Shown here: piece by piece, positions 17,180 through 24,792 of the stretch
Layout of the letters: each line of letters starts with the position of its first letter
Numbering within the stretch: position 1 is the first letter of the stretch
Source of the DNA: an uncultured Campylobacter sp.
GTDB lineage: Bacteria > Campylobacterota > Campylobacteria > Campylobacterales > Campylobacteraceae
Assembly (NCBI RefSeq): GCF_938045345.1
Contig: NZ_CALIMS010000001.1
Location: forward strand, 1 to 40,139
Reading direction: 5' to 3'
Length of the DNA stretch: 40,139 nt
Translations under genes and position numbers: made by a program
Notes under the pieces: model-generated
The model's database searches: none
Seen by the model: the letters and a program-made list of their open reading frames with translations, nothing else
What the model was told of the DNA's origin: nothing

Positions 17180-17207
17180 CAGGCGGCGGATAAAATTTCG
17201 CCGCCTG
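17180..17207. terminator. Hairpin with 9-bp arms upstream of nosY
   Basis: Arms CAGGCGGCG and CGCCGCCTG are perfectly complementary with a 10-base loop GATAAAATTT, followed on the plus strand by TTTAAAA. It could terminate transcription coming from nosL, so nosY would need its own promoter, but the T-run is short. Confidence 0.45.
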
Positions 17208-17343
17208 TTTAAAACGCTAGACGGGCAAAATTTAAAGCTATACTCCGCGCCGCAAAACGGTGGAACCGGGCTTAAAAGCGCGCATTTAAGCCGCGCGAGC
17301 ATCTAAAATTAAAAGCGCGCCGAGGCGCAATAAAGGAATATGA

Positions 17344-18171
17344 ATGAAAAATTTACTCACCATCGCCGCTTTGGATATCAAAGAATCCTTCCGCTCGCGC
17401 TGGTTTTTGCTCTATCTGCTGATCTTTAGCGGGCTCGTGGCGGCGTTTTTCATCACGGGGGTGACCGACTCGCGCGTACTCGGTTTTAGCGGGCTTTCGC
17501 GATTGCTGTTGCTGTTTATTCAGATCTGCATCATCATCCTGCCCGTCTTCGTGCTCGTAACCACCAGCAAGGCGATCCTAGCCGATCGCGACCTAAACAT
17601 CCTCGAATACCTGCTAAGCTTTCCGATCTCGCAGGCGCAGTATTACTACGGCAAGGCGCTGGGAAGGCTATTTGGAGTCTTCGTGCCGATATTTTTGTCG
17701 CTGTTGCTTGCGATCGTTTGGGGTGCGATCAAGGGTACGGGCATTCCATGGGCGATCTGCCTACTTTATACCGGGTTGCTTTTTAGCTTGTGCGCGGCAT
17801 TTTTGGGGATCGCGTTTTTGATCTGCGCCGTTTCAAAAAGCCAAGAGATGGGGCTTGGGCTCGCGTTTTTCGTCTGGCTTTTCTGCCTTGCGTTTTTAGA
17901 TCTCGTGCTGATCGGACTGCTCGCAAAAACGGGCGTAAACGAAAATCTGATCTTTGCGATCGCCCTAACAAACCCGATGGAGGACTTCCGCATCGCCGCT
18001 ATCAGCCTGTTTGATCCCGATCTTGCGGTCATCGGCACGACGGCGTATTTTATCCTAGATCACTTCGGGCGCGGGCTTTTCATCGCCTTTTCGCTACTCT
18101 ATCCGATCGCGCTGGGCGCGGCAAGCCTGATTTTGGGCTATTTTATCTTTAGATCAAAGGATTTGGCGTGA
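17344..18171 (+). CDS. nosY: NosY, ABC-2 type permease of the NosDFY complex
   Basis: NosY is the membrane subunit that pairs with NosF. It has about six helices, an N-terminal amphipathic start typical of NosY (TIAALDIKESFRSRWFLLYLL), LADRDLNILEYLLSFPISQAQYYYGKALG, and NPMEDFRIAAISLFDPDL. Length of 275 residues is standard. The start ATG follows AAAGGAATATGA. It overlaps the following NosL-like gene by 4 bases. Confidence 0.92.
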   Translation: MKNLLTIAALDIKESFRSRWFLLYLLIFSGLVAAFFITGVTDSRVLGFSGLSRLLLLFIQICIIILPVFVLVTTSKAILADRDLNILEYLLSFPISQAQYYYGKALGRLFGVFVPIFLSLLLAIVWGAIKGTGIPWAICLLYTGLLFSLCAAFLGIAFLICAVSKSQEMGLGLAFFVWLFCLAFLDLVLIGLLAKTGVNENLIFAIALTNPMEDFRIAAISLFDPDLAVIGTTAYFILDHFGRGLFIAFSLLYPIALGAASLILGYFIFRSKDLA

Positions 18172-18866
18172 AATTTCCACTCATTTTAGCGGCATTTATA
18201 GCGCTTTACGGCGCAGCAGAGATGCAAAATTCCGCGGCTCAAAGCTCCGGCTTGGCGCAAAATTTAGGCACGCCCAATAGTACAGGCTCTGGTTCGGCAC
18301 AAAATTTCAAATCTGCGCGTGAGCCTGCGTGGCTTAAAGACGTAAATCTTACCTGCGCCAAATACGGCATCGATACTAGCGCGCATCCGGAATTTCGCGC
18401 CTATGCAAGGCTCAAAGACGGCAGCGCGCTCGCGTTTGCTTCGCCCAAGGCGATGTTTGCATATTTTTTTGAAAGTGGGAGCTTGGGCGCAAATTTTAGC
18501 GGAGCTTCCGCAAAGATGAATTCTGAGAATGAAAATTCTTTGGGAGCGAATTCTGCGAGCAAAAATCCAGTTAGCGGCAATTTAGGCGAGGCAAATTCCG
18601 CTAGCACAAATCCCCGCGAGGCGAATTCCGCCGACGTAAATTTCGGTGGCGCGGAGCTTTACGTCACCGATTACGCAAGCGGCGAAATTTTGCGGGCGCA
18701 GGACGCATTTTATGTATTCGGCAGCGTACTGCAAAGCGCCAGAGGCGACGATCTCATTACATTTGCGAGATTGCGCGACGCGCAAGACTTCATGCGCGAG
18801 AAAAAGGGGCATAAAATTTTGCAGTTTCGCGAAATCTCCGCCAAGCTAATCGATTATCTAAGATGA
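18168..18866 (+). CDS. Second NosL-like protein, domain interrupted by an Asn-Ser-Ala repeat insert
   Basis: A signal peptide is followed by a NosL-like fold in two halves: CAKYGIDTSAHPEFRAYARLKDGSALAFASPKAMFAYFF and, after an insert, AELYVTDYASGEILRAQDAFYVFGSVLQSARGDDLITF and a GHKILQF end. Such YV.DY.SGE...A..AFYV.GS patterns are typical of NosL family members in epsilonproteobacteria. The insert (about residues 104-162) is low-complexity ENS/ANSA, and a second short run lies at 20-45. Only one Cys remains before the Lys-Tyr-Gly, so the CxxCM copper site is missing. It is coupled to nosY by ATGA. Confidence 0.7.
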   Translation: MKFPLILAAFIALYGAAEMQNSAAQSSGLAQNLGTPNSTGSGSAQNFKSAREPAWLKDVNLTCAKYGIDTSAHPEFRAYARLKDGSALAFASPKAMFAYFFESGSLGANFSGASAKMNSENENSLGANSASKNPVSGNLGEANSASTNPREANSADVNFGGAELYVTDYASGEILRAQDAFYVFGSVLQSARGDDLITFARLRDAQDFMREKKGHKILQFREISAKLIDYLR

Positions 18867-19083
18867 TCGAGCCGCTTGGCGAAATTTAAACTAAGTTATT
18901 TAGTATATTTTATTCATAAAAATTTATCTTTTATTTTAGTACGCTATTAAGGGAATTTAAAGCAATTAAAAAATACAATCACGTTAAATTTTATCTATAA
19001 GAATTAAATAGTGTAGTCTTTTAGTATATTTATTGAGGGCTGCATTCTCACTTATTTTTAAAATAAATTTTAAGGAGACAACC
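18867..19083 (+). promoter_or_regulatory. A/T-rich upstream region of the CooS-like gene with two near-identical promoter-like elements
   Basis: The element TTTAGTATATTTTATT near 18899 recurs as TTTAGTATATTTATT near 19019. Either TATATT could be a -10 box. No CooA/CRP-type TGTCA-N6-TGACA palindrome was found. The CDS start is fixed by AAGGAG at 19072-19077. Confidence 0.4.
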
Positions 19084-21780
19084 ATGGCAAACGACAAAAT
19101 CGCAAAACAAAAAGGCTCACGCAAGAAGGCTGCGACGGATGAAAATTCCGCTACGAATACGGGAGAAAATTCCGTCGCAGACGCGCTCAAAAGCTCCGCC
19201 GCGTCCGTTTTTGATAAAAGTGCAAGCACTGCTAAAAATTCTGCCGCAAACTCTATAACTTCTGCCTCGCTTACTCGCGACAAAATTTCTAAAAATCGCG
19301 CCGCAGGTGAGAATTCCTGCGACGAGTGCGATTGCGAAGCCAGAAATTCCGCGTCTGGCTACGATGATAGCGCAAACTCTGCTTCAAGCACCAACTTTGC
19401 GGCGTATTCAAGCGCTCAAGGCGCAAGCAACGCCCAAAATTCCGCGATAGGCTCTACGACAAATTCCATCTCAAATCCTGCGAAGAGCCCAAGCAGCAAA
19501 GACCACTTCTCTTGCTCGCACGAGCATAGCGATAACTCCGCAATCCACTCGCATCTACACGACGAAGATTTTGCGACCCGCTCACACGATCAAGAAGAAA
19601 ACCTCGCAGCTTATTTGCACGAATACGGCGCAAATTCTGCGGCGTATTCGCATGAGCACGACGAAGATTCCGTCATCAGCTCGTACGAGCACGACAAACA
19701 TAGCCATGATCACAAACCCCACTCTCACCGCGCGATTATCGGATTTGACGAACACGGCATCCCAAAAGTTTTAGTGCCCGCAGAGGCTAGCCCGCACACA
19801 CATAAAGACGCGCATGGCAATCTTTTCGAGCATTTTCACGAGGCGGAATTTACGGCGGATTATATGAAGGCGCTGCTTGAATACAAAAAGACCTTCCCTA
19901 CAAAGCAAGAAGTACTTGAGAAAACCCCTGATCCTGCCGTGCGCGAAATGATGCTTAGGATGGAGCAGATCGGCGTAGATACGGCGTTTGATCGCTTCGA
20001 TAAACAGATGCCGATGTGTAGTTATGGACTTAGCGGGGTATGCTGTAAGATCTGCAATATGGGACCTTGCAAAATTACTAAAAAGGCCGATCGTGGCACT
20101 TGCGGTGCAGACGCCGATCTCATCGTGTCGCGCAACTTACTGCGCCAAGTAGCCGCGGGCGTAGCTCAACACGGCGCACATGCTAGAGAGCTTCTACTGT
20201 CGCTAAAATGGGCGGCACAAGGTAAGCTAGATCTACCAATCATAGGTGAATACAAAATCATCAATACCGCCAAAGTCTTTGGAATTCCAACTGAAGGCAG
20301 AGAGTTAAAAGAGGTAGCGATCGAGCTTGCCGATACGCTTTTGACAGATCTTTCGCAAAGTAGCGGCGAGTATAAAACTATCACTGCGCTCGCACCCAAG
20401 GAGCGTCAAGAGGTATGGCGCAAGCTGGATATCTTGCCGATTAGTGCGTATAACGAAGTCTTTGAGGCGTATCACCGAACGGGTGTAGGCACGGACGGAG
20501 ACTGGCGCAGCGTGATGCAGCATCTTTTGCGCTGCGGGCTTGCTTTTACCTTCACCGGCGTAGTAGCTGCAAATATCGCTACAGATGCGCTATTTGGAGT
20601 AGGAGATCGCGTAACTTCCAAAAGCAATATGGGCGCGCTTAAAAAAGGCTGGGTCAATATCGCCGTGCACGGACATCTGCCGACATTGGTAAGCCTAATA
20701 GTGGAGATCGGAAATTCTAAAGAGTACCAAGACAAGGCTCGCACAATAGGCGCGCAGGGGATCGCATTTTACGGCGTGTGCTGTTCTGGGCTATCGGCGA
20801 TGTATCGCAACTGGGGCGTCGTGCCGCTCTCAAACGCCGTAACTGCCGAACTCGTCATAGGCACGGGAGCGCTTGATCTTTGGGTCGCCGATGTCCAAGA
20901 TGTCTATCCTGCGATCATGGATGTAGCTAACTGCTTCCAGACCAAGGTCGTTACCACAAGCTCATCAGCTAGGCTTCCCGGAGCCGAGCATATAGGCTAC
21001 GATCACCACCATAGCAATATTGCCGAGACTAGGAATTTAGCGCGTAAAATTCTAGATCGCGCATTGCAATCTCACGAAAAGCGCAAGGGACTACCGGTAT
21101 ATATCCCGCCGTATGAAGTCGAGGCCGAAGTGGGCTTTTCGGTAGAATTCGTCCATAAGCACTACGGCGGCATGGAGCCGTTAGCGCACGCGCTAAAAAG
21201 CGGTGAAATTTTAGGCATCGTAAATATGGTCGGCTGCACCAATCCTAAAGTGCCTTATGAGCGCGCTATCATAGATGTCGCACAAACCCTAATCGAAAAT
21301 AACGTCCTAATCCTAACTAACGGCTGCGCGTCGTTTCCGCTAATGAAGCTGGGCTTTTGCCAAAAAAGCGCGTATAAAAAAGCAGGCGCGTCGCTGCGGG
21401 CGTTTTTAGAAAAGGATGAGCTTCCGCCGGTATGGCACGTGGGTGAGTGTATCGATAATACCCGCTCCAGCGGAATTTTCGCAGGTATCGCAGGGGTGCT
21501 AGACAAAAATCTCTACGAGCTGCCGCTTGCCTTCACCTCTCCCGAGTGGGCGAACGAAAAGGGCGTCGATGCCTCGCTCGGATTCCGTCTAATGGGCATC
21601 GACTCGTATCACTGCGTCGAGTATCAAATCCACGGCTCCGCAAACGTCATACACTTTTTCAAAGAGGGCACCAGGCGGGCGCTTGGCTCTGTGATGCACG
21701 TAGATACCGATCCGGTCGCACTTGCGCTAAAAATGGTAAGCGACATGCGCTTAAAACGCAAAGCCCTAGGCTGGCAGTAG
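19084..21780 (+). CDS. cooS: CooS-family anaerobic CO dehydrogenase-like protein with a His-rich N-terminal extension and altered C-cluster site
   Basis: ATG 19084 with AAGGAG gives 898 residues, versus about 630-640 for ordinary CooS. Residues 1-135 are Ser/Asn/Ala-rich. Residues 140-262 are His/Asp/Glu-rich (SCSHEHS, HSHLHDED, EHDKHSHDHKPHSH, HTHKDAHG) and should bind metal. The catalytic part starts near 275. Cluster D cysteines are 312 and 320; cluster B are 321, 324, 329 and 340; C-cluster ligands are His in VHGHLP (529/531), Cys567, Cys718, Cys748 and Cys789. The sixth C-cluster ligand, equal to Cys333 of C. hydrogenoformans CODH-II, is Asp606 (VADVQDVYP). Ordinary CODHs oxidise CO at a [NiFe4S4] centre; with this change the activity is uncertain and may be non-CO. 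No cooF, cooC or hydrogenase genes adjoin. Confidence 0.88.
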   Translation: MANDKIAKQKGSRKKAATDENSATNTGENSVADALKSSAASVFDKSASTAKNSAANSITSASLTRDKISKNRAAGENSCDECDCEARNSASGYDDSANSASSTNFAAYSSAQGASNAQNSAIGSTTNSISNPAKSPSSKDHFSCSHEHSDNSAIHSHLHDEDFATRSHDQEENLAAYLHEYGANSAAYSHEHDEDSVISSYEHDKHSHDHKPHSHRAIIGFDEHGIPKVLVPAEASPHTHKDAHGNLFEHFHEAEFTADYMKALLEYKKTFPTKQEVLEKTPDPAVREMMLRMEQIGVDTAFDRFDKQMPMCSYGLSGVCCKICNMGPCKITKKADRGTCGADADLIVSRNLLRQVAAGVAQHGAHARELLLSLKWAAQGKLDLPIIGEYKIINTAKVFGIPTEGRELKEVAIELADTLLTDLSQSSGEYKTITALAPKERQEVWRKLDILPISAYNEVFEAYHRTGVGTDGDWRSVMQHLLRCGLAFTFTGVVAANIATDALFGVGDRVTSKSNMGALKKGWVNIAVHGHLPTLVSLIVEIGNSKEYQDKARTIGAQGIAFYGVCCSGLSAMYRNWGVVPLSNAVTAELVIGTGALDLWVADVQDVYPAIMDVANCFQTKVVTTSSSARLPGAEHIGYDHHHSNIAETRNLARKILDRALQSHEKRKGLPVYIPPYEVEAEVGFSVEFVHKHYGGMEPLAHALKSGEILGIVNMVGCTNPKVPYERAIIDVAQTLIENNVLILTNGCASFPLMKLGFCQKSAYKKAGASLRAFLEKDELPPVWHVGECIDNTRSSGIFAGIAGVLDKNLYELPLAFTSPEWANEKGVDASLGFRLMGIDSYHCVEYQIHGSANVIHFFKEGTRRALGSVMHVDTDPVALALKMVSDMRLKRKALGWQ

Positions 21781-21794
21781 CGACGGGCGGATTC

Positions 21795-21825
21795 ATTTCG
21801 CATCGCATTTTAAGCGATGCGAAAT
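21795..21825 (+). terminator. Terminator hairpin after the CooS-like gene
   Basis: Arms ATTTCGCATCGC and GCGATGCGAAAT pair perfectly over 12 bp around a 7-base loop, 14 bases after the stop codon. The A/T at the stem base and the following TTCATG give only a weak U-tract, but the stem is the strongest in this region, so transcription of the CooS-like gene probably ends here. Confidence 0.65.
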
Positions 21826-22279
21826 TTCATGATAAAATTTAACCTCTCGCAGGCAAATAAAATCCCACAGCCAAACGGCAAGTAAAATTCTACGACTAAG
21901 TGGCTAGCAAAACCAGGGTCAAATAAAGATAAAATTTTCGCGCAGCATCCGTTCGTGGAATTTTAAATCAAATCTTCAAATCCTGCATAAAATTTCGCCG
22001 CGCGCCGCATCTGCTGCTAAATAGGTGGAATTTAGCCGGGCAAAATTCCGCCATCAGGCTCAAGTCTATCTTTCGCGAACGGATGAAATTTTAAAATTCC
22101 ATCTCGCCGTAAATTTCGTAGACGCTCATCTGAAATCCACAAGCTAAATTTTGCTAAAAGCCTTATTGCGCGGAGCTGTACGCCATTAAATTCGCCCGCG
22201 TATATGAAAGCCGAAATCATAAAAATTTAATATGATATGTGCTAAAATGCCACATCTGTTTAAGGATTTAGATGTATAA
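21826..22279. other. Non-coding stretch before the decayed binding-protein gene
   Basis: No supported gene. The stretch is rich in AAATTT/AAAATTT. Near its end (about 22228-22274) is a promoter- and start-like sequence: TAATATGATATG, TAAAAT, then AAGGATTTAGATG. This may be the surviving promoter and ribosome site of the pseudogene that follows. Confidence 0.4.
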
Positions 22280-22569
22280 ATCAAAGCCGCTGCAGCCACT
22301 GCGCCATCATCGGCAGAAGACATCGTGCGAGGCGGAGGCACTGCTGTCAAGTCCTGCGTTTCGCAGCTTGAGGCGGTGCGGCAAAAGCGCGTCTATGCTG
22401 CGCCTGCAAACATTTTCGGACGGGACCGCACGGGCGCGATGACGTCACTACAAATCTTGCAGGCGGCTAAAATTTTCATCCGGATCTTTTCTGAAATATT
22501 GATCTCGGGGCTATCACGAAGGAATTTTGCCGCAAGCCTTTCGCCTACGAGCTAGAGGGTGGAATATAA
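22280..22569 (+). pseudogene. Decayed remnant of a FecB/BtuF-type ABC substrate-binding protein
   Basis: One frame contains RVYAAPANIFGRDRTGAMTSLQILQAAKIF, which resembles the C-terminal 'KVY.AP..IF.WDR...E..L...WLAK..HP' region of periplasmic binding proteins of the FecCD transporter class. Just after FSEI the matching reading moves into another frame as IDLGAITKEFCRKPFAYELEGG, resembling the family end 'DI D.....KEFYKKFFGYEL', and stops at 22567-22569. A frameshift near 22494 is therefore needed, and the N-terminal two thirds of such a protein are absent. Its place directly upstream of the permease gene is where the binding protein would be expected. The recognition is by eye, from family memory. 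Confidence 0.6.
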
Positions 22570-22654
22570 AGCGGAATTTTAAGCGGGTTTCAACGAGGCG
22601 AAATTTCAAAGATTAAATTTAAGACAAAATATAAAATTTAAAGCAAGGGAAGGT

Positions 22655-23647
22655 ATGAAAAATTTTAAATTTATGCTCGTGCTGCTGATACTGGCGACGA
22701 TCGCGACGATCGCGATATCGCTTTGCATAGGGCGCTTCGGCCTAAGCATTGACGAGGTTTTAAAAGCGCTTAGCGGCGGCGAAGTAGCGCAAAACGTCCA
22801 CAACGTCGTTATGGATGTGCGCCTGCCGCGCATCATCGCCGCGGTGCTCGTGGGTGCGGCGCTGGGCATCAGCGGCACGGCGTATCAGGGCGTCTTTAAA
22901 AACCAGCTCGTCTCGCCTGATCTTTTAGGCGTGAGCGCCGGAGCTTGCGTGGGCGCAGCGATCGCGATCCTGCTTGATCTAAATATCCTTTTAATCCAGC
23001 TTTTCGCCTTTGTTTTCGGGCTCGCGGCGGTTTGCATTACGCTTCTGATCACGCGCGCGCTGCGTTCGAGCGCCACCATAATGCTCGTGCTTGCGGGCAT
23101 CATCGTAAGCGGTCTAATGGGCGCGCTGATCGGATTTTTAAAATTTATGGCAGATCCCGAGACGAAGCTTGCGGACATCGTGTATTGGCAGCTAGGAAGC
23201 CTCGCGAAGGTCGATCCTAGCGTACTAACGATGATAGCGCCGGTGATGGGAGTTTGTATCGCGGTTTTAGTGCTGATGAGCTACCGCATAAACGTCCTAT
23301 CCATGGGCGATGCGACCGCGGCGAAGCTCGGCGTAAACGTCGTGCTGGAGCGAGGCATCATCATCGTCTGCGCGACGCTGCTAACCGCAAGCAGCGTGTG
23401 TATCAGCGGCATAGTCGCGTGGGTGGGGCTTTTGATGCCGCATCTAACGCGCATGATCGTGGGCGTGAGCAATACCAAGGCGATCCCCGCGAGCATATTT
23501 TTAAGCGCGATCTTCGTGCTCATCGTAGACGACGTAGCGCGCAGCATAAATCAAAGCGAGATCCCGCTGGGGGTGCTTACGGGCTTTATCGGCACGCTAT
23601 TTTTTATATTCATCCTGCTTAAAAACAAAAGGAAGCTAAATGGTTAG
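22655..23647 (+). CDS. FecCD-family ABC transporter permease
   Basis: This 330-residue permease has about nine to ten helices and the FecCD/BtuC signatures DVRLPRIIAAVLVGAALGISGTAYQGVFKNQLVSPDLLGVSAGA, TPL-loop-like MADPETKLADIVYWQLGSLAKVD, GIVAWVGLLMPHLTRMIVG and EIPLGVLTGFIGTLFFIFIL. The family imports iron-siderophores, haem, cobalamin or related metal chelates. The substrate is unknown here, and no intact binding protein lies in the window. Its 3' end overlaps the ATPase gene by 8 bases. Confidence 0.92.
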   Translation: MKNFKFMLVLLILATIATIAISLCIGRFGLSIDEVLKALSGGEVAQNVHNVVMDVRLPRIIAAVLVGAALGISGTAYQGVFKNQLVSPDLLGVSAGACVGAAIAILLDLNILLIQLFAFVFGLAAVCITLLITRALRSSATIMLVLAGIIVSGLMGALIGFLKFMADPETKLADIVYWQLGSLAKVDPSVLTMIAPVMGVCIAVLVLMSYRINVLSMGDATAAKLGVNVVLERGIIIVCATLLTASSVCISGIVAWVGLLMPHLTRMIVGVSNTKAIPASIFLSAIFVLIVDDVARSINQSEIPLGVLTGFIGTLFFIFILLKNKRKLNG

Positions 23648-24416
23648 GATCGAGAGCTTAGACTTCGGCTACGTAAAATCCGCCCCTCTGACGCTGCACA
23701 ACGTGAATTTCAATCTCGAAGCGGGCGCGATGCTAACGATTTTGGGGCAAAACGGCGCGGGCAAATCGACGCTTTTAAATTTAATCAGCGGCACGCTTGA
23801 GCCTCTGCGCGGTAAAATTTCAATTGACGGCAAGGATATGGCGAGCCTCAGCGCCAAAGGGCGCGCCGAGATCATCGGCTACGTCTCGCAAAGCGAGGTC
23901 TGCGAGTACGATTACAGCGTCTTTGAGTACGTCCTGATGGGGCGCACGGCGCATATCGGGATCTTTTCGCAGCCGAGCGAAAACGACTACAAGCTCGCGC
24001 AGTGCTACATGAAAATGCTTGAAATTTGGCACCTAAAAGACAAGATCATCACGCGCCTAAGCGGCGGTCAGAGGCAGATGGCATCCATCGCACGCGCACT
24101 TTGCAGCGAGCCTAAGATCGTGATCTTCGACGAGCCCACCTCGGCGTTAGACTTTGCCAACCAATACAAATTCCTCCGTGCCACGAAGGAGCTTTTAAAA
24201 AACGGCTACACCGTAGTTTTAGCCACGCACAATCCCGACTTCGCGCTACTTTTAGGCGGATATGTCGCGCTCGTAAAAGGCGGCGGCGAGGTCGCATACG
24301 GCAAGGCCGAGCAGATCATAAAAAGCGAAATTTTAAGCAAGCTATACGATCTGAAGCTCGACGTCAGCTACAACGAAAGGGTCGGCAGGGTGTGTTGCTT
24401 GACGTATCCGTTTTGA
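23640..24416 (+). CDS. ABC transporter ATPase partner of the FecCD permease
   Basis: FecE/BtuD-type ATPase of 258 residues with Walker A GQNGAGKST, signature LSGGQRQMASIARAL, Walker B KIVIFDEPTSALDFAN and switch ATHN. It begins inside the end of the permease gene, so both are made together. With the CooS-like gene and a nickel-dependent racemase nearby, nickel or another metal chelate is a tempting substrate, but this is only inference from distance, and siderophore, haem or cobalamin uptake are equally open. Confidence 0.92.
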   Translation: MVRIESLDFGYVKSAPLTLHNVNFNLEAGAMLTILGQNGAGKSTLLNLISGTLEPLRGKISIDGKDMASLSAKGRAEIIGYVSQSEVCEYDYSVFEYVLMGRTAHIGIFSQPSENDYKLAQCYMKMLEIWHLKDKIITRLSGGQRQMASIARALCSEPKIVIFDEPTSALDFANQYKFLRATKELLKNGYTVVLATHNPDFALLLGGYVALVKGGGEVAYGKAEQIIKSEILSKLYDLKLDVSYNERVGRVCCLTYPF

Positions 24417-24792
24417 TCCTAACTTCTCGCGGCGGCTAAGCCGCCGCTGCGAGCGGGAGTGCAAGCACTCCCTGCACCCACCTAAAGTTACAGAAATTTT
24501 GCTACGCAAAATTTTAAAATTTATCGGTTTAACTTCGCGGACGAGCACAGCTTGTCCTTAAATATAGAAGCTTTTTAAATTTAAAATTTTATCGGTTTAG
24601 TCGCGATAGTGAAAGTGTTTGCAGGCGCTAGCGGCGGTAAAATTTTAACGTCCGCGGCGGGGATTTTACGGCGGCGAAATTTTAAAATTTCAAAGCGGGC
24701 GGCGAGGCCGGAATTTTAAAATTTGCTCTAAATTTTAAGCATAAAAATCAAAATTTATCGTTACAATTACGTAAAATTTTTAAGGAGCGAAA
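24417..24792. other. Intergenic region between the ABC ATPase and the DUF4139 gene
   Basis: Apart from the two hairpins, it has GC-rich blocks alternating with AAATTT/AAAATTTTA words and no gene. A TACAAT at 24762-24767 may be the -10 box of the DUF4139 gene, whose ribosome site AAGGAG lies at about 24782. Confidence 0.5.
24429..24472 (+). terminator. Two tandem perfect hairpins after the ABC transporter genes
   Basis: The first has arms GCGGCGGC/GCCGCCGC around TAA (24429-24447); the second has arms GGGAGTGC/GCACTCCC around AA (24455-24472). They lie 12 bases after the ATPase stop and are 7 bases apart. Neither has a T-run, so they may block 3' exonucleases or act with Rho rather than being intrinsic terminators. 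Confidence 0.5.

Larger units (their letters stand above)
16687..17343. other. 657-bp non-coding spacer inside the nos cluster, packed with AAATTT
   Basis: No plausible gene is seen on either strand. The spacer alternates GC-rich blocks with about fifteen copies of the self-complementary hexamer AAATTT, usually inside TAAAATTT or TAAATTTA. It contains a perfect 20-bp palindrome (17109-17128) and a 9-bp-arm hairpin (17180-17207). It splits nosF-nosL from nosY. A start signal for nosY (AAAGGAATATGA) is at its right edge. Confidence 0.7.

Noticed and set aside
18867..19083. Search for a CooA-type CO-sensing operator upstream of the CooS-like gene
   Set aside because: No TGTCA-N6-TGACA or similar palindrome was found; only A/T-rich promoter-like elements are seen.
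22032..22220. A 62-codon minus-strand frame in the spacer before the ABC permease
   Set aside because: No ribosome site, no motif and composition typical of spacer DNA.
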